From Drosophila miranda (taxonomy: Eukaryota; Arthropoda; Insecta; Diptera; Drosophilidae): a stretch of DNA of 64,000 bases. This document shows, piece after piece, positions 30,561-41,523 of the stretch. Below the pieces are notes generated by a model that did no database searches, had not been told where the DNA came from, and saw only the letters and a list, made by a program, of their open reading frames with translations. The DNA lies in contig NC_046675.1 in assembly GCF_003369915.1 (NCBI RefSeq), positions 12,524,001 to 12,588,000 on the forward strand, in the 5' to 3' direction. The position numbers were made by a program, and so were the translations under genes. Position 1 is the first letter of the stretch, and every line of letters starts with the position of its first letter.

Positions 30561-32819
30561 ATGTTAAAAACTAAATACCAACTAATTCCGACTGACGACG
30601 AGCATTCGCTCAAGGAAAAAAGCTCTGCACCATGGATACTGCAGTTTGGCCTTATATTTGTAGGGCTCGTGACTCTGGCTTTGTACACTTGGAGTCCTGG
30701 AGTTCAGTTGGAGGCCAGTACTTTGGGTACTCCGACAGCGGTTGAGGCGTTCATCAATTTGGAGGCGGTTTCTGTAACCTCTGTTTTTGAACAGTCTACC
30801 ACGGACAATGAATACTCAACCACGGGCAATGAATACTCAAAAACGGCCAGCGAATCCTCAACCACGGGCAATGAATACTCAACCACGGATAATGGACAGT
30901 CAACCACGAACATAGTCTATGACCAATCGACAGCAAGGACCACTGAAGCATTACAGCCGGAGACAAAAAGAATAAAGTTCTTTGTGAATACCCCTCAGTG
31001 TCAAATGCCATATCTAAACCCCTTCTCTAGAAATATCTTAAACATATATCACAGGAAACGCTATGTAGTGTGTGATAAGGACCCGGACATGCTTAAGGTC
31101 ATCTACAATGAAAAAGATCAGATCTACAAACTGCACAGAAACGATCCCAATTCTACATGTTGCTACAAGCAGATCTTAAGAGCAGGAGTTCGGACAACAG
31201 CTGACTCCAAGTACAAGTAAGTGCTGAAGGTATATTCATACATAATTATGCATCCGAAGGAGGCTTTCTGCATCATTTCTGCAGGTTGCTGTCGTGCGTT
31301 ACGTTTCCCCAGGATTTTGTGGTACCTCCAGACGTAGAGGCAGTGATAACTGAATGCCGTCGGCCTAACAGTTCGAAAGTCTTGCAAAAGGATGGCTTCA
31401 GTTTCGTGCATCCACAGAAGCCAGACCCAATTCCTTCATCTTCTCCTGAGCAAAAGCCCAGCGTCCTGCTCTGGGGCATCGATTCGCTTTCACGTATGAA
31501 CTTTGAGTTAACCATGCCCTTGACGTTCAAGTATTTTCGGGAACAGCCTTGGTACGAGCTGCAGGGTTATAATAAGGTTGTAAAGTGCAGTATAGTATTA
31601 CAGATTCGTTGATTAATGGATCGTTTCTGTTGTGTAGATGGGCGACAATACCTTTCCTAATCTAATGGCAATTCTCACGGGCTTCAATCAAACCCGATCA
31701 TATTCAAAGTGTCGACCAACCGCAGTGGGTGGCCTGGATGCCTGTCCCATGATCTGGAAGAGATTTAAGGAGGAAGGCTATGCGACCGCCTACGCCGAGG
31801 ACTGGGCGAGTATTTCGACATTCGACTATCTGAAGAAGGGCTTTCGCACGCGTCCCACGGACGTGTATGGACGCCCTCTGGTCCTGGCCCTGGAGAAGGA
31901 ACTGAAGAAAAAGTATATAAAGGAAATTCCATACTGTTTGGGACGAAAGTCGTCCGCTGAGTATATCTACGACCTGGCCGAGCAGTTTACAGAGGTTCAC
32001 AAGAATCGTAGTTTCTTTGGCATGTTCTGGACCAACTCCTTTAGCCACAACGACTTTTCCTTGCCATCGGCCATGGATGCCAGGATGGTCCAGTATATGC
32101 GAACCCTGGACCACAATGGGATCATGCAGAACACCATCATCATCTTCTTCAGCGATCATGGCACCCGATTCGGGTTGCTGCGTAAATTAGCCAGCGGTTT
32201 TTTAGAGGAGCGGCTACCGGTTATTTATATACGTCTCCCGAAATGGATTCGGGACAAGTATCCGCAGTTTCTGGACAACTTGAAGGCAAACAAGAACCGG
32301 CTGACTTCACCCTACGATATCCATGCCACACTCAAGCACATCTTGGAGCTGGACACACCCGCGGAACAGTTGCCCCGACCCGAGGGCTGTCCAACCTGTC
32401 ACAGCGTCTTCCAAGCGGTATCTTTGTCCAGAAACTGTTCCCTCGCAGGCATCGACGACCATTGGTGCGGCTGTGGTGGCTTCACGGAGGTTTCTTCCAC
32501 AGATCAAATGGCCAAGATGATAGCTGAGCAGCTAGTGGAGGCCATAAATCAATTTCTGATCTCCCTGAAAGGCACGCAGAAGTGTCGTCATCTGAAGCTT
32601 GACAAAATAATGTCCGTTCATAGGAAGGGTAAATCATCTGTCTATTTGATCCAGCTATCTATTTCACCTGGCGGCGGTTTCCTCGAGGCCTCTGCCGAAT
32701 GGAACCCCAAGACCCAAAAAATATCCACTAGTGTGCCCAGCATCAGTCGATTGGACTCGTATGGGACACAGTCGCGGTGCGTTGAGGTGAAAGAAGCAAA
32801 GAAGTTCTGTGTCTGTTAA
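30561..32819 (+). CDS. DUF229 family membrane protein, copy 1
   Basis: Coding exons 30561-31216, 31285-31576 and 31638-32819 give 709 residues. An N-terminal cytoplasmic tail of 24 residues is followed by one membrane helix (about 25-44), so this is a type II, outward-facing protein. Residues 79-117 are a Ser/Thr-rich stem built of imperfect 7-residue units such as STTGNEY. The rest is the DUF229 domain of the alkaline-phosphatase/sulfatase-like fold: WGIDSLSR at 282-289 at the expected metal/nucleophile site, MGDNTFPNLM opening exon 3, and FSDHG at 487-491. The substrate of the family is not known to me. Order of neighbours suggests the melanogaster gene between Synd and CG15696. The open frame is intact and a poly(A) signal lies at 33520-33525. 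Copy 2 is about 98% identical. Confidence 0.9.
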
Positions 32820-33519
32820 ACATAATCGGCTGCGATCAACCCCGGATAACCGCAGGACCACAGCACAAAAAGGAACCACTGTTTTGTATCTGTTTGGCAT
32901 CTCGTGGCTATTGTTCCGGTCTCTCAGAGCCACCACGTTCGAGTGCGGATGGAGTCCATCGTTAGGGACGATCTTCTTGTGTATGGTTTTGGTATCTGCC
33001 AACTGTTGGGAAGATGCACAATCTAATTAATTATAAGCGTACATCTTAGTTAATTTTTTAATTTTGTTACCAAAGTGTGTTAACTAGTGTTTATATTATA
33101 TGTAGCCACAGAAGCCACAAAATCTATCTAATCACTTTGTTATCAATCCAATTCTTTCACTTTCTATTATCTCAATGGCACTTGAAACGTGAGTATTTAG
33201 GAGGAAACATTAAAATGCTCTCTGTATTCCAAAGAATCGTTTCATATTGATTACAGTACTCAACTTTTGATAGTTTAATTCGTAAAACTAAATTTATTAA
33301 AGCATTTATTATTGCAAACGCTGGCTTCACACCCATCCCCGGCCCTTGTGAGGAATATCAATTCAATTTTATCTAGACAAGAATTCAGATACCCTGACAA
33401 AAGTTCTTTGTATTGTATAATTGATTGTATTTTGTAATCTAAGGTATCGCCATATTTTCCAATAAGTATATGACAATGTTTTAAACGAATTGATTTTTAT
33501 ATTTATAGCTTGTGAATGC

Positions 33520-33525
33520 AATAAA
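33520..33525 (+). terminator. Possible poly(A) signal of DUF229 copy 1
   Basis: AATAAA about 700 bp past the stop, within the segment missing from the second duplication unit. Confidence 0.35.
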
Positions 33526-33976
33526 GATTATCAGACAATGTGACGACAAATCGCATCGCCACTTGTACTCCACACCATGAATAATCGAATATCTAAATTA
33601 AAGAAATCGCACTGGATATTTAATAATAGCTCAGAATCCCTTGAGGTTGATGTGTCTACCATCTAATAATAATGATCCGACTTGTCTCAAGGACAAACTT
33701 AATAAAAAGTATTGTGCATTTTTAAAACTAATTCTAGTAATTATAGCATAACATACATAACCGTTGTAGTTTTTGTAACTTAACAATTAATCAATAGGTA
33801 AAGTAACCCATGCAATATTTATAAGCCCCATTATAGCAACTTATAGAAGAAGTTGTATAGAAGATGGAAGCTAGTCTGTTCCTTCTGTAGCTTCCTATAA
33901 GCTAATCCAATGCTAATCTGAAATTGATAGTTTAATTGATACTTTGGGTACCCCTCGGGGCCGCAAAACTCGTTTC

Positions 33977-34350
33977 GTTTCGATTCGGTAACCTGGTAGA
34001 TTTGGTCATTGGTCATGATTGTGCCTATTTCATTTTCGCGAATCTTCAAAATTGTGTATGCCACAGCGAAAGTTATTATAGTTATTATAGAGTCTGCGAA
34101 CTAGCTTCAAACGGACGTACTGACATGGCTTTATCGACTCAGCTATTGATGCTGATCAAGAATATATATACTTTATGGGGTCCGAAACGTTTCCTTCTGG
34201 GAGTTATACACACCCACATTCCCCACACATCGAATATACCCCTATACTCTTCTTGAGTATCGGGTATAAAAATACTGTAACCAAGTAGAGGGTAGGGATA
34301 CGGAGTGGATGCGTTGTATATTTGTATGAGACGGGTACGATAATGGGAAT
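33977..34350 (+). mobile_element. DINE-1-like element at the duplication junction
   Basis: Carries GACTCAGCTATTGATGC, TGATCAAGAATATATATACT and the tail AACCAAGTAGAG, nearly identical to 27437-27774 over its last 170 bp. It begins exactly where similarity between the two duplication units stops. Confidence 0.65.
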
Positions 34351-34499
34351 GGAATGGAAAAAAGGCTCCTTAGTTGTTTTAAGTAGCGGCTTCGGTAATT
34401 TTTTTACTATTTATGAAGAAATTCGTGCATAATTGTAGGCTCAGGACATTTTGACGGGTCAATTGATTTAGATAGGAAAGAATCAGGGAGGAGAATCTT

Positions 34500-35260
34500 A
34501 AAGTCTAAGATGTTGAGCTTATGTATTATCTACTCCCAAAAGAGATCTCGGTCCGGGGGCAGAAGCGTCGGCAGCGTCGGACGGAGTAGGAACAGTCAGG
34601 ACACCACCAGCAACAAACACACCCACACTGGGAGCCCTCCAAGCAGGTGATCCATTCGATTTGGGTTGCTAGAGGTTATTTTTGTTGTTGTTATGGAAAA
34701 TTTTCCGTTTAGGCGATTCGCTCAAGAGGCTAGGATCTTCTCGTTGAGGGCGACAAACTGTTTCCGGAAATCCAGAAAACCGGTTCGAGTTAATCTCATA
34801 AAAGTGCGCATTTCGGCACCAATCTCCCGGCAAGCCAAACATGACCAAGACAGACCCATAATTTTGAGATAAGATCGTTTACGCGACCGAAATTCCCCCA
34901 AATTGTATGTATTCAAATTTTTCGCATATCCAGCTGCTGGGGAATGAATCGCCGATACTGTTGCTACCGAATTCACATTCTTTTGCACTGCAAATAATAG
35001 CCATTTTTGACAGCAAATAAACGAAGAATTCAAAAAGCGCATAGTGGGAGAGAGCACAAGCATTATGGGAGAGCCGGCAGCAGAGCGAGCGCGAAAATCA
35101 GCAGCAGCGGCAATATTCCAAGGCAGACGATCCAGCGAAGTGACGGAAACGAACAGTGAACTCCCAAAGCCAGAGACATCGAAAGAATAGTCCAAAAAGA
35201 AGAATGCAATCTAGAGAGAGTGCGAGCAAGAGTGCGAGCAGCAGACCCGCTCATGATAAA
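34500..35260 (-). mobile_element. Possible LTR-retrotransposon fragment (leader and gag-like frame)
   Basis: A minus-strand open frame of 157 codons (34722-35195) follows an A/T-poor, CT-rich leader with TCT-type pyrimidine tracts. Its end, rich in Arg and Phe, reminded me of the start of Gypsy-group gag proteins. No reverse transcriptase, integrase or paired LTR is present in the window. The frame may be fortuitous, so this is a weak call. Confidence 0.25.
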
Positions 35261-35455
35261 ATTATAATTATATGTACATATAATTATTATACAGTTTCAT
35301 CATGGGCTCGCTTATGCTTTTTAGAGAGTGTGTTGGCTCGAGGACAGTACACACAGATGATGTATGATCCACAGCAGAATGGATAAGAGCAAAAACAATT
35401 TTCTTGCCCAAGTCTGTTTTCATGTTCAGAATCATATACATATTTATACATATTA

Positions 35456-35926
35456 CAGTCGAACGTCTCTGTTACGAACTTCCGTACTACGAAGATTTCT
35501 CTATATATGTATGTATATCGAACTTAATTTCAGAACACTTCAATTTCCACCAATTTTCAGTACGTTGTGATGTCCGTATAAAGATTTTCCTTCTAGCAAA
35601 TATATCTTTATTGTGATTTTTTTCTAAGCCCGTAAGTCGTTTGCCCATGCGTTTTCGAAGTGATAGAATTGATTGATAGCAAGCAAAGTGTCGAAGAACG
35701 CCAAAGAATTCGCTGTAGCATAGGGGTACTTAGAGTTTTAGGCAAGTGTAGGAGAGTTGAAAAAATTACAAAATATTTGCTTAAAGGTTTTATTAAGAAG
35801 GAAAAGTGGAACAATCAAATGAAGACAAAAAATTACGAATTATTTGACAGCAAAATAAACGAATGGACTTTGACTGTAAATCAATACAAATCACTGGTGA
35901 TTAACACAATTAATGTTCAACAATGA
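35456..35926 (+). pseudogene. Possible pogo/Tigger-type DNA transposon remnant
   Basis: At 35456 a CAGTCGAACG terminus follows a TA dinucleotide, the target-site pattern of the Tc1/mariner superfamily. The open frame at 35660-35926 (88 codons) includes a helix-turn-helix-like opening and KTKNYELFD..INEW, comparable to the CENP-B-type DNA-binding region of Tigger transposases. No second terminal repeat or DDE domain is seen, so it would be a truncated relic. Confidence 0.35.
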
Positions 35927-36128
35927 GTTTGTAGATGTGAAAGATAATTTGTAATTTATGTAAAGGCAGAAAAAACAGGCTCAAGCAAGAGAAAGATCAA
36001 GAGTCTCCATACTTTATATAACCTGGAAGTTTGGACTATGTATATAAACAATATAGTTTGAATTCAATAAATTTATTTGCCACCAATCATTTTTATAGTA
36101 GCTAGAGCAGAGTCTGACATTTTAATAT

Positions 36129-39100
36129 TAAATTTGAAAATATAGACCAATTGATTTGAACAGAGAGAGCACTTATGTACATCTAGAAATTAATATCAAA
36201 TTTTATTTATTTTTTTTATATCAAAAACAAATTTTTGTTCATATTTAAATTCAATATTTTTCTACATAGATTAAAACTTTATATTTCTTACAATTTTAAT
36301 ATATGATATTTTTTCAAAGTGTTTTTTAACTATGAAAATAGTTAAATATTTCAGTCAATGTAAATTCTAAATTCATAAAAATGTAATTTTTTTCTGAGTG
36401 TATGTAGGGGTCCGACCTTAACAAAATCTTTCTGAGTTATGTGAAAACCTGTTGTACTGTATGTATGTATGTATGAATATGTACTTACATTATGTAAGCG
36501 CTTGAATATACATACATATCTATTATCGTAACCTTGGGCTGGGATGGGAGATGTATCTTTCTTTGCGTTGAAAACAATTTTTTTAGAATTAACAAAGCAA
36601 TTAAATTTTTGACCAAAAACCTATTCGATCTGTAAGTTCAAGGTAATTATGTGATGAAAGCTAACTTTATTTTTGATACATGAAATCTGTAAAAAATTAC
36701 TAATACTATAAAAAAACTAAGAGTATATGAAACTATATTGGATATTTTGATTATGACCTTTTTTAAATGGTTTCCAAGGAATAGGGTGATGATTGTACAT
36801 ATGTATGATAGAACAGATAGGCAGTGTGATCTAGTCATGATCGACTCTCCTCTCGCGTCTCACCTTATTATCAAAATTAAGACCTGGCGTAAAAATGAGA
36901 ATATTCTCAAAAACATTCCATTCTGTGCCTGAATCTGTCTTTATACATAGTTAGACTAAAATGTTCCGCTTGGGTAGAAATTGCATTTACGAGTATGTAT
37001 GTAAGTATTGATCCTTAATTTGTATGAGTACGGTTTTAAATCGAGAGAGAATCAGAGAGAGAGAGAGGAATGCACGGTCGTAGTGCCAATGGTTTCTATG
37101 TTGCTGTCAAAGCTATAGTACTTTTATGCCTCTCTGGTATCGGCTCCCACTATTTCATATTTTTTTTAACGGAAATGTGTTGATAAGGGCGAGGCGAGGG
37201 CATGTTAAAAACTAAATACCAACTAATTCCGACTGACGACGAGCATTCGCTCAAGGAAAAAAGCTCTGCACCATGGATACTGCAGTTTGGCCTTATATTT
37301 GTAGGGCTCGTGACTCTGGCTTTGTACACTTGGAGTCCTGGAATAGTTCAGTTGGAGGCCAGTACTTTGGGTACTCCGACAGCGGTTGAGGCGTTCATCA
37401 ATTTGGAGGCGGTTTCTGTAAGCTCTGTTTTTGAACAGTCTACCACGGACAATGAATACTCAAAAACGGCCAGCGAATCCTCAACCACGGGCAATGAATA
37501 CTCAACCACGGATAATGGACAGTCAACCACGAACATAGTCTATGACCAATCGACGGCAAGGACCACTGAAGCATTACAGCCGGAGACAAAAAGAATAAAG
37601 TTCTTTGTGAATACCCCTCAGTGTCAAATGCCATATCTTAACCCCTTCTCCAGAAATATCCTAAAAATATACCACAGGAAACGCTATGTAGTGTGTGATA
37701 AGGACCCGGACATGCTTAAAGTCATCTACAATGAAAAAGATCAGACCTACAAACTGCACAGAAACGATCCCAATTCTACATGTTGCTACAAGCAGATCTT
37801 AAGAGCAGGAGTTCGGACAACAGCTGACTCCAAGTACAAGTAAGTGCTTCCATACATAATTATGCATCCGAAGGAGGCTTTCTGCATCATTTCTGCAGGT
37901 TGCTGTCGTGCGTTACGTTCCCCCAGGATTTTGTGGTACCTCCAGACGTAGAGGCAGTGATAACTGAATGCCGTCGACCTAACAGTTCGAAAGTCTTGCA
38001 AAAGGATGGCTTCAGTTTCGTGCATCCACAGAAGCCACACCCAATGCCTTCATCATCTCCTAAGAAAAGGCCCAGCGTCCTGCTCTGGGGTATCGATTCG
38101 CTTTCACGTATGAACTTTGAGCTAACCATGCCCTTGACGTTCAAGTATTTTCGGGAACAGCCTTGGTACGAGCTGCAGGGTTATAATAAGGTTGTAAAGT
38201 GCAGTATAGTATTACAGATTAATTGATTAATGGATCGTTTCTGTTGTGTAGATGGGCGACAATACCTTTCCTAATCTAATGGCAATTCTCACGGGCTTCA
38301 ATCAAACCCGATCATATTCAAAGTGTCGACCAACCGCAGTGGGTGGCCTGGATGCCTGTCCCATGATCTGGAAGAGATTTAAGGAGGAAGGCTATGCGAC
38401 CGCCTACGCCGAGGACTGGGCGAGTATTTCGACATTCGAATATCTAAAGAAGGGCTTTCGCACGCGTCCCACGGACGTGTATGGACGCCCTCTGGTCCTG
38501 GCCCTGGAGAAGGAACTGAAGAAAAAGTATATAAAGGAAATTCCATACTGTTTGGGACGAAAGTCTTCCGCTGAGTATATCTACGACCTGGCCGAGCAGT
38601 TTACAGAGGTTCACAAGAATCGTAGTTTCTTTGGCATGTTCTGGACCAACTCCTTTAGCCACAACGACTTTTCCTTGCTATCGGCCATGGATGCCAGGAT
38701 GGTCCAGTATATGCGAACCCTGGACCACAATGGGATCATGCAGAACACCATCATTATCTTCTTCAGCGATCATGGCACCCGATTCGGGTTGCTGCGTAAA
38801 TTAGCGAGCGGTTTTCTAGAGGAGCGGCTACCGGTTATTTATATACGTCTCCCGAAATGGATTCGGGACAAGTATCCGCAGTTTCTGGACAACTTGAAGG
38901 CAAACAAGAACCGGCTGACTTCACCCTACGATATCCATGCCACACTCAAGCACATCTTGGAGCTGGACACACCCGCGGAACAGTTGCCCCGACCAGAGGG
39001 CTGTCCAACCTGTCACAGCGTCTTCCAAGCGGTATCCTTGTCCAGAAACTGTTCCCTCGCAGGCATCGACGACCATTGGTGCGGCTGTGGCGGCTTCACG

Positions 39101-40038
39101 GAGGTTTCTCCCACAGATCAAATGGCCAAGACGATAGCTGAACAGCTAGTGGAGGCCATAAATCAATTTCTGATCTCCCTGAAAGGCACGCAGAAGTGTC
39201 GTCATCTGAAGCTTGACAAAATAATGTCCGTTCATAGGAAGGGTAAATCATCTGTCTATTTGATCCAGCTATCTATTTCACCTGGCGGCGGTTTCCTCGA
39301 GGCCTCTGCCGACTGGAACCCCAAGACCCAAAAAATATCCACTAGTGTGCCCAGCATCAGTCGATTGGACTCGTATGGGACACAGTCGCGGTGCGTTGAG
39401 GTGAAAGAAGCAAAGAAGTTCTGTGTCTGTTAAGCATAATCGGCTGCGATCAGCCCCGGATAACCGCAGGACCACAGCACAAAAAAGGAACCACCGTTTT
39501 GTATCTGTTTGGCATCTCGTGGCTATTGTTCCGGTCTCTCAGAGCCACCACGTTTGAGTGCGGATGGAGTCCATCGTTAGGGACGATCTTCTTGTGTATG
39601 GTTTTGGTATCTGCCAACTGTTTCCGCAACTAATTTCAGGGTCGTGATTGTGCAAAGAGCAAATTAGTTGACAATTACATGACAATTGGCAGATACTATT
39701 CTCGGATAATTGCCCAAGCAGTTGTCTCTTTTCAATTACCAATATCAGATTTTAGGGAAGATGCAAAAACTAATTATTTCTAATCGTAAATCTTAATACA
39801 TTTTTTAATTTTCTTTCAAACTTAACAATAAATCAATAGGTAAAATAACCCATCCAATATTTATAAGCCCCACTATAGCAACCTATAGAAGATGCGTTAT
39901 AGAATCAACCTAAACAAGATAGATAGAAGAGAGTCTGTTCCTTGTGTAGCTTCCCATAAGCTAACTATCCAATGCTAATCTGAAATGAATAGTGTAATTG
40001 ATACTTTCCATACCCCTTGGGGCCTCAAAACTCGTTTC
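36129..40038 (+). repeat. Tandem duplication unit 2 (DUF229 copy 2)
   Basis: Collinear with 29485-33976 at an offset of about 6.64 kb. Relative to unit 1 it lacks 54 bp of leader (junction at 37139/37140), 21 bp of stem coding repeat and about 700 bp of 3' flank. It has an extra block of about 133 bp at 39620-39752. Confidence 0.85.
37202..39433 (+). CDS. DUF229 family membrane protein, copy 2
   Basis: Coding exons 37202-37839, 37899-38190 and 38252-39433 give 703 residues, same architecture as copy 1: single N-terminal membrane helix, Ser/Thr stem, DUF229 domain with WGIDSLSR and FSDHG intact. Differences from copy 1 are about 13 substitutions, one added Ile after SPG, and loss of one 7-residue stem unit (STTGNEY). 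Intron 1 is 59 bp against 68 bp. Nothing disables the frame, so both copies could make protein. However, its leader lacks 54 bp that precede the copy 1 start, and its 3' flank differs, so expression may differ. It is a very recent duplicate, or the coding part is being homogenised by gene conversion. Confidence 0.9.
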
Positions 40039-40871
40039 CTGAGTGCAACTGTTGTGAAAACAAATTTACGAGTCAATCAAAACATACACGCATCAAAATA
40101 TATCAGGCTCAACTTGTTTTCTTATCGAAAAGGACTGGATTGGTTGGGATGGTATGGAAAGACAAGAAAAACATGGCAGCCGGATGAGTTCATTAGGGGC
40201 TGGGTGGTTGATTCTGCCTCAACCTCAAATGATAACCACAAAAACGATGAAAACGATTCTTGACAACCGAAGGATGGATACTCTCTTCTCAAGCGTTCTG
40301 GGTTCAGTTGTTTAATCGGAATTAAATATATTATTAATATATAATAATAATGCTCAAGGGATACTGATATCTGTCAATATACTGTCAACGAAAAGGTTTT
40401 AAATTATTATTATGTGTTTTAATAGCCAAATTATGTCTTTTCGAATGAGAAACCCTGCGTTGCAGTCGATATCTTTATGATCATCACATACTCTTTGGTT
40501 AGGGTAAAAAAATACAAGTATTAACAACAAGCAGAAGCTGAAACACAATTTAATTTTTTCAAACATTTGATAGGGAACGGATATAATCTTGCTGTCTGAT
40601 AAGGGTAATATTAATCGGTGGCACACCGCTACCTGGAAAGCGGAAGAGGACAAGGGCAACGCCTATTAAACGCCTCGCTGCTTTCAAATGAGATTGGCAT
40701 TGGGCCTGACTCGTCCTGGCGCATCCTAACGGCAGAGGGAGATAGCCATAGTGCTGTCTGTTTCGGGCAAATGGCGGCGATGCCTTCGAGTGGGCTGTCC
40801 TTAAATAGCGCAAGGATGCGCACCTAACTCAACAGTAGCAATTCGACCAGCCCAGCAGCAGGATCGCCAGG
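40039..40871. other. Upstream region of the homeobox gene
   Basis: No coding exon. A GC-richer stretch at 40610-40820 precedes the gene and includes TTAAATA at 40801-40807, a weak TATA-like box about 30 bp before an Inr-like CTCAACA at 40827. The remaining sequence is AT-rich. Confidence 0.4.
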
Positions 40872-41408
40872 ATGAGTGAATTCAGCATCGATTACATATT
40901 GAACCGCGCTGGCGACAGATACATCGGCACCAATGCCTCCGTCGGTGTCCTGCAACGAATCCGCGCCAGCATTCCATTTCACCCGTACGCGCATCCCGGA
41001 TACAAGGAGCAGCGTGGATCGCCCCCGGCTGTGGTGGCTCTTGAGGAGGGACATCTACCCATGTACGACTGGCTGCAGTACACCCGCTACCATCCGCCCA
41101 AGCTGCCACGTGCCCTGCGGCAGAATGGACCCGCCAAACGTACGCCTGGACGCCTGCCCCGGATCCCCTTCACTCCCGCCCAGCTCCAGGCTCTGGAGAG
41201 TGCGTACAAGGAGTCGAACTATCTGAGTGCCGAGGATGCCAACAAGCTGGCCGAATCCCTGGACCTGACCAACACCCGCGTGAAGATCTGGTTCCAGAAC
41301 CGGCGCGCCCGCGAACGACGCGAAAAACGCGACAAGGATGAGAGCTGCGACTCCACCTTCTCTTCGAATGCCTCCAGTCCGGAACCGGACATGCTTGTCA
41401 TTGTTTAA
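40872..41408 (+). CDS. CG15696: Homeodomain transcription factor (NK/Msx-like ANTP class)
   Basis: A single uninterrupted exon of 178 codons. The homeodomain spans about residues 93-152: Phe at domain position 8, Leu at 16, and the recognition helix VKIWFQNRRARERREKR with Trp48, Phe49, Gln50, Asn51 and Arg53. Gln50 and the overall sequence place it in the ANTP superclass, with closest resemblance to NK/Msx types. Residues 63-80 hold a Tyr/Pro-rich stretch before the domain, and the tail is acidic and Ser-rich. Presumed nuclear DNA-binding regulator; targets are not known to me. The symbol rests on memory and on order between the DUF229 gene and RpS30. A poly(A) signal is at 41518-41523. Confidence 0.9.
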   Translation: MSEFSIDYILNRAGDRYIGTNASVGVLQRIRASIPFHPYAHPGYKEQRGSPPAVVALEEGHLPMYDWLQYTRYHPPKLPRALRQNGPAKRTPGRLPRIPFTPAQLQALESAYKESNYLSAEDANKLAESLDLTNTRVKIWFQNRRARERREKRDKDESCDSTFSSNASSPEPDMLVIV

Positions 41409-41517
41409 TGGGAGATATGGTGGAGCACCGCTCACGTTATGGCTGTTACTGGTGTACCTTGTGGATGGACTCTCAGACGAGTACACTTATTATTGAATTG
41501 AAACTCATTGTTGTACA

Positions 41518-41523
41518 AATAAA
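41518..41523 (+). terminator. Poly(A) signal of the homeobox gene
   Basis: AATAAA 110 bp past the stop codon; the sequence beyond is strongly AT-rich. Confidence 0.65.

Larger units (their letters stand above)
29485..33976 (+). repeat. Tandem duplication unit 1 (DUF229 copy 1)
   Basis: Matches 36129-40038 in order and orientation. The left edge is the shared AAATTTGAAAATATAGACCA, and the right edge is a shared AAAACTCGTTTC. Coding parts are nearly identical; upstream and downstream parts are visibly more diverged. About 33065-33773 has no counterpart in unit 2. Confidence 0.85.
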
